Assembly: GCF_014712225.1 (NCBI RefSeq)
Contig: NZ_JACXBW010000019.1
Span: forward strand, 1 to 64,000
Origin: Pseudarthrobacter sulfonivorans
GTDB taxonomy: Bacteria; Actinomycetota; Actinomycetes; Actinomycetales; Micrococcaceae
Length of the DNA: 64,000 nucleotides
Reading direction: 5' to 3'
A program made the translations under genes and the position numbers. Shown in pieces: positions 50,488-58,422 of the stretch (positions are counted from its first letter, which is position 1; each line of letters begins with the position of its first letter). The notes under the pieces are model-generated. The model was not told the DNA's origin. It saw nothing but the letters and a program-made list of their open reading frames with translations, and made no database searches.

Positions 50488-51906
50488 ATGAGTGCCCTGA
50501 CCAACAGCAAAACCGGCAACGTCACCGCCCTCATGGTGGCCCTGCTCGCCGCCTGCGTCGCCTTCCAGCTCAACGCCTCCATGCTCAGCCCCGCCCTGGT
50601 CACCATGGGCGAGGAGCTCAACACCGACCAGGCCACCATCGGCCTGTCCCAGACCTGGTTCTTCACCGCGGCCGCCCTGTTTTCCCTCTTCCTGCCCCGC
50701 CTGAGCGACATCATCGGCCGCAAGAAGATCCTGATCGGCATGATGGTGCTGATGGCCGTCGGTTCGGTCATCGCAGCCCTGGCCCCGGACGTCACCTGGC
50801 TCTTTGTGGGCCGCATCATCCAGGGCGTCAGCGGCCCCACTGTCCCGCTCTGCCTCATCATGCTCCGGTCCGCCGTCAGCAGCCCCAAAAAGTACGGCAC
50901 GCTCATGGGCCTGATCACCGCGGTCAACGGCGGCGTGGCCGGCGTCGACTCCTTTGTGGGCGGCTACTTCGCCGAGCACTACGGCTTCCGCAGCATCTTC
51001 TGGCTGATGGTGGTCCTTGCCGTCGTCGCCACGGCCCTGATCGCGTTCCTCGCCGGCGAAAGCAAGCCGGCCGCCGGCACCACCATGGACTGGCTTGGCG
51101 TTTTCTTCATCGTGATCGCGGTCGGCGCCCTCCTCACCGCCCTCAATGAAGGCTCGAAGCTGGTGGGCGGGTTCGAGGCCGGCACGCTGATGCTGGCCAT
51201 CGGCCTGGTGCTGGTTGCCGCCGCCGCGTTTTACGCCTTCTGGACTGTGGAAAAGCGCGCCAAGCAGCCGATGGTGGAGATCATCCACCTGCGCCAGCGC
51301 TCCACCTGGGCGCCGCTGCTGACCACCACGCTGACCATGACCGGCATCTTCGCGGTCATCAACGGCATTGTGCCGGCCTACGTCCAGGCCGCCGGACCCG
51401 GATTCGGCATCGGCCCCACCGAAATGGCGCTGATCATCCTCACCCCGTATGCCCTGCTCGGCTGGCTGGTGGGCCCCATCAGCGGCCGGCTCGCTCCCGT
51501 GCTCGGGTACACCAAGGTCCTCCGGATCGGCATGCTCGGCAGCATCGCCGCCCTGGCCATCATCGCGTTCTTCGGCCTCAGCAGCCTGCCCATGATGATC
51601 GCCGGCACGGTCTTGCTGGGCATCATGTACGCCGGTACGGTCAACATCATGCTGAATGGTCTCGGAGTTGTCCTTTCACCCGCCGGAAACCCGGGGTTCC
51701 TGCCCGGCATGAACGCGGGCGCCTTCAACCTGGGCGCCGGCCTCAGCTTCCTGGTGCTGCCCGCAGTACTGGTTGCCACGTCCGCCCTGGGCGATGCCAA
51801 GGCGTCCTACCTGACGGTAGTGCTCGTCGGCCTCATCATCACCGTGGCCGCCTTCGGGGCCTCACTCCTGATCCCCAAGCCCGTCGAGGCTGAGGTGACC
51901 GAATGA
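50488..51906 (+). CDS. MFS transporter, probably for nucleosides
   Basis: A 472-residue carrier of the 14-helix drug/H+ antiporter-like layout. Motif A RLSDIIGRKKILIGMMVLMA follows helix 2, and GRIIQGVSGPTVPLCLIML is in helix 4. Its ATG follows the nucleoside hydrolase stop directly, and its end overlaps ribokinase by four bases, so it is fully embedded in the operon. Import of nucleosides, or export of the freed base, is the reasonable guess; the family alone does not give substrate. Confidence 0.88.
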   Translation: MSALTNSKTGNVTALMVALLAACVAFQLNASMLSPALVTMGEELNTDQATIGLSQTWFFTAAALFSLFLPRLSDIIGRKKILIGMMVLMAVGSVIAALAPDVTWLFVGRIIQGVSGPTVPLCLIMLRSAVSSPKKYGTLMGLITAVNGGVAGVDSFVGGYFAEHYGFRSIFWLMVVLAVVATALIAFLAGESKPAAGTTMDWLGVFFIVIAVGALLTALNEGSKLVGGFEAGTLMLAIGLVLVAAAAFYAFWTVEKRAKQPMVEIIHLRQRSTWAPLLTTTLTMTGIFAVINGIVPAYVQAAGPGFGIGPTEMALIILTPYALLGWLVGPISGRLAPVLGYTKVLRIGMLGSIAALAIIAFFGLSSLPMMIAGTVLLGIMYAGTVNIMLNGLGVVLSPAGNPGFLPGMNAGAFNLGAGLSFLVLPAVLVATSALGDAKASYLTVVLVGLIITVAAFGASLLIPKPVEAEVTE

Positions 51907-52877
51907 CCGCCGCCGAAGCACGCACCGCTGGCGAGATCGTCGTCGTCGGCTCCCTGAACGCTGACCTCACCATCTACTGTGAGCGGCTGCCGCTGCCCGG
52001 TGAGACAGTGCACGGCAACGGTTTCGCGGTGAACCCGGGCGGCAAGAGCGCCAACCAGGCGGTGGCCGCCAGCCTGCTGGGAGCGGAGGTCCACCTTGTC
52101 GGCGCTGTGGGGGACGACTCGAACGGGGAGATGCTGATTACGTCGGCTTCGGGTGCGGGAGTTCACCTCGGACATGTCCGGACCGCCCCCGCGGAGACGG
52201 GCGTCGCCGTCATCGCCGTGGACGCCAACGGTGAGAACAACATCATCATCTCGGCGGGGGCCAACGGCACCCTCTCGCCCGCGGACGTCGCCGCGGCAGC
52301 GGACGTCATCAACGGCGCCGCGGTCGTCTGCCTCTGCCTCGAAGTCAGCATGGAAACGGTGCTGGCCGCCGCCCAGGCAGGGCACGACGCCGGCGCAACA
52401 GTGGTGCTGAACCTCTCGCCTTATACGGAAATCCCGCAGCGGTTGGCGGACCTGACGGACGTCCTGCTGGTCAACGCCCACGAGGCGGCGCAGTTCCTCG
52501 GGTCCGCTGAGATTCCCGGCAGCGACGGGGACGCCGGCGACTGGGAAGCGGTCCGCCTGAGCTTCGCTGAGCGGGGGCTCCAGCAGGTCCTCGTGACGCT
52601 CGGGGCCAACGGCTCCGTGGTGCTCGATTCACTCGCCGACCCCGGGCAGCAGCTTGTTCAGATCGCGCCGGTCAAGGTCAAGGCGGTGGACACCACCGGC
52701 GCCGGCGACGCCTTCACCGGGGCCGTGGCCGCGCGCCTGGCAGCCGGCGCATCACTGGCCCACGCCGCAGCCTTCGCCTCAATCGCTGCCGCGCTCGCCA
52801 CCACCCGCAAGGGAACCCAGTTCGCCTACCCGGATGAGGACGACGTCAAACGCGTGCTCGCCTCGGGATCCGTCTGA
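51903..52877 (+). CDS. rbsK: Ribokinase
   Basis: A 324-residue PfkB-family sugar kinase. The N-terminal VVVGSLNADLTIYCERLPLP and NPGGKSANQAVAASLLGAEV match the ribose-binding motif. The C-terminal signature VDTTGAGDAFTGAVAARLAA carries the catalytic Asp. It phosphorylates the ribose freed by the nucleoside hydrolase to ribose 5-phosphate. It is translationally coupled to the transporter (ATGA). A strong terminator follows. Confidence 0.92.
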   Translation: MTAAEARTAGEIVVVGSLNADLTIYCERLPLPGETVHGNGFAVNPGGKSANQAVAASLLGAEVHLVGAVGDDSNGEMLITSASGAGVHLGHVRTAPAETGVAVIAVDANGENNIIISAGANGTLSPADVAAAADVINGAAVVCLCLEVSMETVLAAAQAGHDAGATVVLNLSPYTEIPQRLADLTDVLLVNAHEAAQFLGSAEIPGSDGDAGDWEAVRLSFAERGLQQVLVTLGANGSVVLDSLADPGQQLVQIAPVKVKAVDTTGAGDAFTGAVAARLAAGASLAHAAAFASIAAALATTRKGTQFAYPDEDDVKRVLASGSV

Positions 52878-52895
52878 CGGTTACACGAAACACGC

Positions 52896-52937
52896 GAAAC
52901 GCCGACGGCGACAGGTGACTGTCGCCGTCGGCGTTTC
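52896..52937 (+). terminator. Terminator of the nucleoside operon
   Basis: A perfect 19-base stem (52896-52914 with 52919-52937), four-base loop GTGA, followed by TTTGTGT, 19 bases beyond the ribokinase stop. Confidence 0.9.
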
Positions 52938-52992
52938 TTTGTGTGCGGGGTTGCGGTGGCCGGGCTTGAGGAGCCGCGGTTACGGGCCGCGG

Positions 52993-53952
52993 TTACCGGC
53001 CGTGCGTACCGGCCGGACTGTGCTGGTGAACGGCAGCCGGCGTGAACCTTGCTCCCGTGTCCGGGAAGGACGGGACCTCGATCCTGGCGTGGGTGTGGAC
53101 TTCCTGGACCGTCCGGCGGGTGTGCTCGGCGATCTCCTCCATGGTGGTCACCCACATGCCGTCCATGGATTTCACCCGCTCGATCAGCTTCTCCAAGGCC
53201 ACGGCCTTGGACGGCCGCCCCGAAATGAACGGGTGGTTGGTTAGGACAAAACAGCTGCCCTGGGCGTGGTGTGCCTCGGCCTCGAGAGTCCACATTTCCA
53301 GAACCTTGGCCGGGCTCTCGATCACACCGCTGCCGGTGACCCCGGGGTAGAACGCGTACTGTTCCCAGTCGTCCAGGGTCCAGTCGACCGGGATCTCCAC
53401 GATGTCCCGGCTGTCGCCTTCCGCCACCGCAAAACGGTACGGTGCATCGCCGTCGAGCAGGCTCGAATCGTAGAGGAAGCCGCGGTCCGCCAGGAGCGCC
53501 GGCGAGTGCCAGTTGAGCTCCCACCACGGCGCCCGGTAGCCCACCGGCTCCACGCCGACCTTGGCGAGGGCCGCGAGCCCGCGGTCGATGTAGCGGGCCT
53601 CGGTCGCGGCGTCGATCCCCTGCATGGGTTCGTGCAGGTAGCCGTGGTGCGCCACCTCGTGCCCGGCATCGACGATGCGCCGCACGGTATCCGGGTAGCA
53701 CTCGGCGGTAAAGCCCGGGACGAAGAAGGTGGCCCGGATGTCCTGCCGCTGGAGAATCTGCAGCAGCCGCGGCACCGCCACCTTGGGCCCGTACGACTGG
53801 TGCGTCATCAGGGACATCCGGCTGGTGCTTTTCGGATCGTGGGCGATGGTGCAGGATTCGGCGTCCACGTCGAAGGTGAAGGAGGCTGCTGCCTGCTTGC
53901 CCTCGGGCCAGGTGATCGGGTGGACGGAATCCGCGAATGCGTCAAAGGTCAT
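52993..53952 (-). CDS. Polysaccharide deacetylase / allantoinase-like hydrolase
   Basis: A 319-residue NodB-fold enzyme of the carbohydrate esterase 4 superfamily, in the branch that includes the metal-independent allantoinase PuuE. Motifs are ASFTFDVDAES (catalytic Asp) near 25, the HxxxH variant AHHGYLHEPM near 98-107, and GYRAPWWELN near 138. It sits downstream of an NCS1 permease and near a PucR regulator, which fits purine or hydantoin breakdown rather than wall modification. No signal peptide is seen, which also favours a cytoplasmic amide hydrolase. Confidence 0.82.
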   Translation of the reverse strand: MTFDAFADSVHPITWPEGKQAAASFTFDVDAESCTIAHDPKSTSRMSLMTHQSYGPKVAVPRLLQILQRQDIRATFFVPGFTAECYPDTVRRIVDAGHEVAHHGYLHEPMQGIDAATEARYIDRGLAALAKVGVEPVGYRAPWWELNWHSPALLADRGFLYDSSLLDGDAPYRFAVAEGDSRDIVEIPVDWTLDDWEQYAFYPGVTGSGVIESPAKVLEMWTLEAEAHHAQGSCFVLTNHPFISGRPSKAVALEKLIERVKSMDGMWVTTMEEIAEHTRRTVQEVHTHARIEVPSFPDTGARFTPAAVHQHSPAGTHGR

Positions 53953-54013
53953 GGTGTGTTTCGTTTCCTTGGAGGGTCCGTGTGGGCGTCAGGGCCGTTA
54001 GAGCGTCAGTGTT

Positions 54014-55543
54014 TCAGAGCCCTGCCGGGGCGCTGGGCTGGGTGGCGAACTTCAGGTCGGCGGTGGCCTGGGCAACCGTGGCGGACGGCAGGGCGGAGTC
54101 CAGGTGCCTGCGGTGGTATGCCGGGCCCAGGAGGGCGTAGGTGCCGGCGCTGGTCAGACCGCCCGCGAGCCAGGAAAGATCCCAGCCGCCCAAAGCAACC
54201 GCAATGGGGCCCTGCATGGCGGGAACCAGTCCGTACATGAACAGCCAAGTGGCGAAGATGCCCACCAGCAGAGAGACAATTCCGGCCCAGTTGACCACGG
54301 GGAGCCGTTTGGTGCCAATCGCGTCAAAGAGCCTTTCCGGGTTGCCCGGCCAGCGCTTCTCGAGCCAGAAGTAGTGGACCAGCATGACTCCACCCCACGC
54401 GGCTACCCAGGCGACAAGCCCGATCAGCCATGCGTCCAGGATCGCGGCGAAGTCTTCCTGGAAGATGAAGAAGACGACGGCGGCGAGCGAGAACACGCCG
54501 ACGAACAGGTTGAGCTTGCGGCGGCTGATGGTGATGTCCAGCGCCTGCGTGGCCACCGAGAACGTGTAGATGTTCAGGATGTTCGTGGCGATGGGTCCGT
54601 GCAGCACCATCAGCAGTACGGGCAGCGCCATCACACCGAAGTTCTGCACGATGAGTTTGCCGGGGTCGATTTCACCGCTGTTGGTGGCGAGGCTGGCGCC
54701 GAGGATTCCGAGCCACACCACGGGGATGAACTGGCCCAGGACGGATGCCAGGTAGACCTTCTTCTTGGGGACTTCGGTGCTGACAAACCGGGAGTAGTCG
54801 GCGGCGTAGGTGAACCAGGTGATGCCCCAGCCGATGCCGATGGCGGTCATCACGGCACTCATGGCGGCGATGCGCTCTGAGCCCTCAAGGATATGGCCGG
54901 CCGGGCCGGCGTAGCCCCAGTCGATTTTCATGCCGAACCAGGCCACGGCGGACATTACGGCCAGGATGATGATGGTGGGCGGCACGGTCCACTTTTCGAA
55001 GGCCGCGATGGCCTTGTAGCCGAACCAGGCGATCGCAACCTGTGCGGCCATGATGGCGGTGGCCACACCGATCTTCCAGACATAGTTGTGGGCAGTGGGG
55101 TCAACCCAGCCCAGCGTGCCGAACAGGGCCATGACCAGGTCCAGGATGATCCAGGTGTTAACCGCGCACCAACCGATCACCAAGAGGGCCTGGATGGCTG
55201 CGGGGAGGTAGTTGCCGCGACGGCCGAACGCTGCGCGGGCCAGGACCATGCCGGTGGCGCCGGTCTTCTGGCCGAGTAGTACAAAGCAGCCGAACAGCAG
55301 CATGCCGATCAGGTTCCCCAAAACCAGAACGGTGACCGTGTCAGCGAAGCCGAGGCCGAGGTGGATGCCGAGTGCGCCGAGCACCCAGTTGATCGGTGCA
55401 AGGTTGGCGCCGGCCCAGATCCAGAACTGGCCGGAAACTTTGCGCGTGCGCTGGGACTCGGGAATGGGCTGGAGCCAGGCTTCGCAGTCTTCGGCCGGCA
55501 TCATTGCCGACTCCTGCTGCGGAGTGGAGAGATTGTTGTGCAT
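54014..55543 (-). CDS. NCS1-family nucleobase/allantoin permease
   Basis: A 509-residue permease of the nucleobase:cation symporter 1 family. Twelve helices follow an N-terminal cytoplasmic stretch. Helix-1 motif FWIWAGANLAPINWVLGALG and the GQKTGATGMVLARAAFGRRG loop are typical. The ATG at 55543 has GGAGG eight bases upstream and is preferred to the longer frame. It is co-oriented with the deacetylase (61-base gap) and divergent from the PucR gene. Cargo is probably allantoin, hydantoin, uracil or a purine base. Confidence 0.9.
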   Translation of the reverse strand: MHNNLSTPQQESAMMPAEDCEAWLQPIPESQRTRKVSGQFWIWAGANLAPINWVLGALGIHLGLGFADTVTVLVLGNLIGMLLFGCFVLLGQKTGATGMVLARAAFGRRGNYLPAAIQALLVIGWCAVNTWIILDLVMALFGTLGWVDPTAHNYVWKIGVATAIMAAQVAIAWFGYKAIAAFEKWTVPPTIIILAVMSAVAWFGMKIDWGYAGPAGHILEGSERIAAMSAVMTAIGIGWGITWFTYAADYSRFVSTEVPKKKVYLASVLGQFIPVVWLGILGASLATNSGEIDPGKLIVQNFGVMALPVLLMVLHGPIATNILNIYTFSVATQALDITISRRKLNLFVGVFSLAAVVFFIFQEDFAAILDAWLIGLVAWVAAWGGVMLVHYFWLEKRWPGNPERLFDAIGTKRLPVVNWAGIVSLLVGIFATWLFMYGLVPAMQGPIAVALGGWDLSWLAGGLTSAGTYALLGPAYHRRHLDSALPSATVAQATADLKFATQPSAPAGL

Positions 55544-55583
55544 GGGGGGAGCCTCCATGAGTAAAAGGGATAGCTTCAGATTA

Positions 55584-55599
55584 TGTGGCTCAGGCCACA
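55584..55599. promoter_or_regulatory. Perfect palindrome between permease and PucR gene
   Basis: TGTGGC at 55584-55589 and GCCACA at 55594-55599 around TCAG form a 16-bp site in the 108-bp gap between the divergent NCS1 permease and PucR genes. It is a candidate PucR operator; only one copy is present. Confidence 0.6.
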
Positions 55600-55651
55600 A
55601 GCACCACATACAATGTGTCATGAACATCGCCCACCTACGCGACGGAGTGTC

Positions 55652-57223
55652 ATGCCAATACGCTTACAGGATGTTTTGAAACATTCCAGCCTCACACCGG
55701 CCGATCCTGTGATCCGCGCTGCGGCGGCCGTTGCCGCCCAGACTCAGCTGCGCTGGATTCATTCCAGTGAGGTTTTGGACATCGCTCCGTTACTCGGCGG
55801 CGGTGAACTGTTGCTCACCGGCGGCCAGGCCCTGGTCGCGGCAACGGATAAGCGGCGGGTTGGCTACATCTGGGAGCTGGCGGAACGCCGAGTGGCCGCT
55901 TTGGCCATCGAGACGGGTACCGGCCTGCCGTCCATTCCGTCCGCCATGGTGGCAGCAGCTGAGGCCGCCGGGCTTCCGTTGATAGAGCTCCGCAAAGTGG
56001 TGCCGTTTGTTGGCGTTATGGAAGCCATCAACTCGCTGCTGGTGAGCGAGACAGCTGGGCACTTGCAGCAGGCCGACGGGGCAAGTCACGCGATGGCGGT
56101 GGAGCTGGCCCACGGCGGCAGCCTGGACCGGATCCTGGCCGTCCTCGCCGACGCTACCGGCACGGAAGTTGTCCTGACATCCAATGAAGGGGCGCCGCTG
56201 GCAAGTGCACTGCCGGCCGAACAAGCCGCGGAGGCCGAGCCTGCGCTGACCGCCAACGCAGAGCAGGACCGTGCCCGGACCATCTCCGTTGACGTTTCCG
56301 TTCGTGGCATCCCGTCGGCCCGGCTTACGCTCCGTGCCTTGGCGGGATCCGACGTGAACCTGGCGAGGATCGCGGGGAACCGCTCAGTGGACATTCTGGC
56401 GTTGGCTTTGCTTCAGCGCATGCCCCCGGGCCTGAAGGAGATGGCAGGCGCGGCTCTGATCCGCGCCGTCGATTCGGGAACCCAGAACTGGCGGCTCCAA
56501 CAGCTGGCCCCGGCGGCAGGGATCCCGCTCTCAGCGCGGCTGGTGGCCATTGTGGTCCGGTCCCCGGGCTCGCGGCAGCTCCGCACCGCCGTCGAACAAC
56601 TGCTGGACAGGGCTGGGCGGCACAGCGCGAGCTACGCGGACAATGCGGAGCTCCTGGCGCTCGCCGTCCTTCGCCCGGACACTACCCGGGAAGACAGGAA
56701 GGACATATTGGCCGGACTGCAGGCGCTTGAATTGCCGGAGGGGAGCGTCAGTGCAGTGGGTCCCGTGGCCGCCGGCATTGCCGCCGCTCCGTGGTCGCTG
56801 ACCGAGGCCAGGCTAACGCTGGAACTTGCCTCCGGCGTCGGGGTTAACAGCAAGGGGACCATGCAGTCCGGGGGTGTCCTCGATGCTGAGGATTTCGCGG
56901 TGGAACGGCTCGCATCCCACTCCCTGGACGACGCCCGCCGCACGGACTTCGTCCGCCAGCAGCTGGGAGCCATCCTCGTGCACGATGAGCAGCGCCACTC
57001 CGCCCTCCTGGAGACCCTGCGGGTCTGGCTGGACTCAGGCTGCAATACCGCGCAGGCCGCGCGGGAGCTGCATCTGGAGCGTCAGTCGATGCACCAGCGT
57101 CTCCAGCGGATCTTCACACTTTGCGGCGGCGACCCCCGCGGAACGGGCCGGCTCGCGGCTCTGCACCTGGCCACCCGCCTCGCCGCGATGCAATCCACAT
57201 TGCCAGGACGCTCTCTCACTTAA
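55652..57223 (+). CDS. PucR-family transcriptional regulator
   Basis: A 523-residue regulator. The PucR N-terminal ligand domain is at about 1-125 (LLGGGELLLTGGQAL, IELRKVVPFVGVMEAINSLL), a middle GGDEF-like/CdaR region follows, and the C-terminal HTH_30 motif near 460-510 reads TAQAARELHLERQSMHQRLQ. The ATG at 55652 follows GGAG. PucR proteins activate purine or allantoin catabolism, so the divergent permease and deacetylase are the likely targets. The last five residues GRSLT and the stop are provided by the left arm of a repeat element, as in the LacI-type gene at 48.1 kb. Confidence 0.9.
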   Translation: MPIRLQDVLKHSSLTPADPVIRAAAAVAAQTQLRWIHSSEVLDIAPLLGGGELLLTGGQALVAATDKRRVGYIWELAERRVAALAIETGTGLPSIPSAMVAAAEAAGLPLIELRKVVPFVGVMEAINSLLVSETAGHLQQADGASHAMAVELAHGGSLDRILAVLADATGTEVVLTSNEGAPLASALPAEQAAEAEPALTANAEQDRARTISVDVSVRGIPSARLTLRALAGSDVNLARIAGNRSVDILALALLQRMPPGLKEMAGAALIRAVDSGTQNWRLQQLAPAAGIPLSARLVAIVVRSPGSRQLRTAVEQLLDRAGRHSASYADNAELLALAVLRPDTTREDRKDILAGLQALELPEGSVSAVGPVAAGIAAAPWSLTEARLTLELASGVGVNSKGTMQSGGVLDAEDFAVERLASHSLDDARRTDFVRQQLGAILVHDEQRHSALLETLRVWLDSGCNTAQAARELHLERQSMHQRLQRIFTLCGGDPRGTGRLAALHLATRLAAMQSTLPGRSLT

Positions 57224-57284
57224 TGTCGGTTTCCCGGCGATCCTCTCTCACTTAATGTGGGTTTTCGGGCATCCCTCTTTCACC
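57205..57284 (+). repeat. Left arm, tandem CTCTCTCACTTAA units
   Basis: Starts with AGGACGCTCTCTCACTTAA (57205-57223), identical to the outer 19-mer of the palindrome at 48024. A second unit CCTCTCTCACTTAATGTGGG follows at 57242-57261 and a worn third ATCCCTCTTTCACC at 57271-57284, at 30-34 base spacing. The first unit contains the stop codon of the PucR gene. Confidence 0.85.
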
Positions 57285-57354
57285 TCCGGCGCCCCGACGA
57301 CCGGCCTGTGGATAACTTCTGCAGCGTCCTGCCGTACCGGGGCACAATGCCAGC

Positions 57355-58311
57355 ATGCGAAAGCAAGATTTTCTGCCCCCGCCTTTAGCCGAGGCACCCT
57401 TCACCGTCGGCGCAGCCGTGACCGCCGGCGTCTCCCTGAACCGGCTTCGGCGGAAGGACACGGTCAACGTGGGTCGCGGACTCTACCGCCCCGCGGACTG
57501 GGACTTTGATCTGGAAGGCGCGGCCAGGGCATTGTCGGCAGCGTCCCCCGGAGCCTGGATCTCGCACGTCACCGCGGCTCGGCTTCGATGCCAGCTGCTG
57601 CCTCCGTGGCTTGCGGATTCCACTGAGTTGCATCTCAGCAAGCCGCGTTCGCTGCCACCGGTCCGCCGGAAGGGTGTGTTTGGCCATACCGTGCTGACGC
57701 TGGAAGACGAGCTCGAACTGGTGGACGGCATCTTCATGAGCACACGGTCCCGGACATGGCTCGATTTGGCCCGAACCCTGCCGCTCAAAGACCTGGTCAG
57801 CATCGGTGACGAACTGATCCGCATCCCGCGGGTGCATTTCGAGGGAAGGACGCAGCCCTACGACACGTTGGCCGGGCTTCGCATCCTGGCGGGCCGCCAC
57901 CCGAACCTCCAGGGTGTCGTCCGGGCACGCGAGGCTTTGGAGCTGATGCGGGTGGGTGCCGACTCCGGCCCCGAGTCGCTGCTCCGCCTCGCCATCGCGG
58001 ATGCCGGGCTGCCCGAGCCCGGGCTCCAGGTGCGGTTGCGCGCCGGAGACGAGCGATCGCCGTCGGCCGATCTCGGCTACCGTCACCGCCGGATCGCCAT
58101 TCAGTACGACGGCGGGCATCACCTTGGTGACGCGCAGATCTTCAGTGACAGGAGACGGGATAAGGCGTTCGAATCAGCTGGCTGGACGGTCCTGGTCTTC
58201 GGGAAAAGCGATTTCGCCGACGATTTCCAGCAAGCGATCGTGACGCTCAAAAAGGTGCTGCGCAACAGCTGGGTTGACCACCCCCAAGCGGCCGGTTTTG
58301 CCGGCGGCTGA
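57355..58311 (+). CDS. DUF559-like nuclease-fold protein with AbiEi-like N-terminus
   Basis: A 318-residue protein. The first 85 residues resemble the winged-helix start of AbiEi-type antitoxin-like proteins (LNRLRRKDTVNVGRGLYRPA). The C-terminal 110 residues resemble the DUF559/Vsr-like PD-(D/E)xK fold: GPESLLRLAIADAGLPEPGL near 205-224, SADLGYRHRRIAIQYDGGHH near 237-256, then D-x-x-R-x-x-x-FESAGWTVLVF. In active relatives the strand reads xxExDGxxH; here Gln250 replaces that Glu, so catalysis may be lost or altered. Such proteins are multi-copy in Micrococcaceae as I recall. It is flanked by inverted repeat arms. Confidence 0.75.
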   Translation: MRKQDFLPPPLAEAPFTVGAAVTAGVSLNRLRRKDTVNVGRGLYRPADWDFDLEGAARALSAASPGAWISHVTAARLRCQLLPPWLADSTELHLSKPRSLPPVRRKGVFGHTVLTLEDELELVDGIFMSTRSRTWLDLARTLPLKDLVSIGDELIRIPRVHFEGRTQPYDTLAGLRILAGRHPNLQGVVRAREALELMRVGADSGPESLLRLAIADAGLPEPGLQVRLRAGDERSPSADLGYRHRRIAIQYDGGHHLGDAQIFSDRRRDKAFESAGWTVLVFGKSDFADDFQQAIVTLKKVLRNSWVDHPQAAGFAGG

Positions 58312-58324
58312 GAGTTAAGTCCGC

Positions 58325-58418
58325 AACGCTCCCTCACCTGGGTGAGAGAGCGTTACGTAAAAACCGGCATTAAGCGATAGAGGATCGTCCGAAAACCGAC
58401 GTTAAGTGAGAGAGCGTT
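58325..58418 (-). repeat. Right arm, inverted CTCTCTCACTTAA units
   Basis: Reading inward from the right: AACGCTCTCTCACTTAAC (minus strand, 58418-58401), a unit near 58384-58366 (GATCCTCTATCGCTTAATG), and AACGCTCTCTCACC (58354-58341). The last forms a hairpin with AACGCTCCCTCACC at 58325-58338, probably the terminator for the nuclease-like gene. It ends five bases before the purU stop. Confidence 0.85.
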
Positions 58419-58422
58419 TGGG

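Larger units (their letters stand above)
57205..58418. mobile_element. Candidate repeat-bracketed element with nuclease-like gene
   Basis: A gene for a nuclease-fold protein (57355-58311) lies between two long imperfect inverted arms, 57208-57284 and 58341-58417. Aligned by eye over 77 positions, the arms differ at about 15. Each arm is itself made of two to three tandem units of about 32 bases with core CTCTCTCACTTAA. No target duplication or known transposase was recognised. It could be a mobile element, a REP/BIME-like array that collected around a gene, or a domesticated element. Confidence 0.5.

Noticed and set aside
49357..51288. 643-residue open frame on the minus strand
   Set aside because: It runs opposite the nucleoside hydrolase and MFS genes, is full of His/Asp/Gly as expected from antisense GC-rich codons, and has no ribosome site.
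57205..58418. The CTCTCTCACTTAA repeats as a CRISPR array
   Set aside because: The spacers between units are themselves similar, the units are inverted on the two sides, and no cas gene is near.
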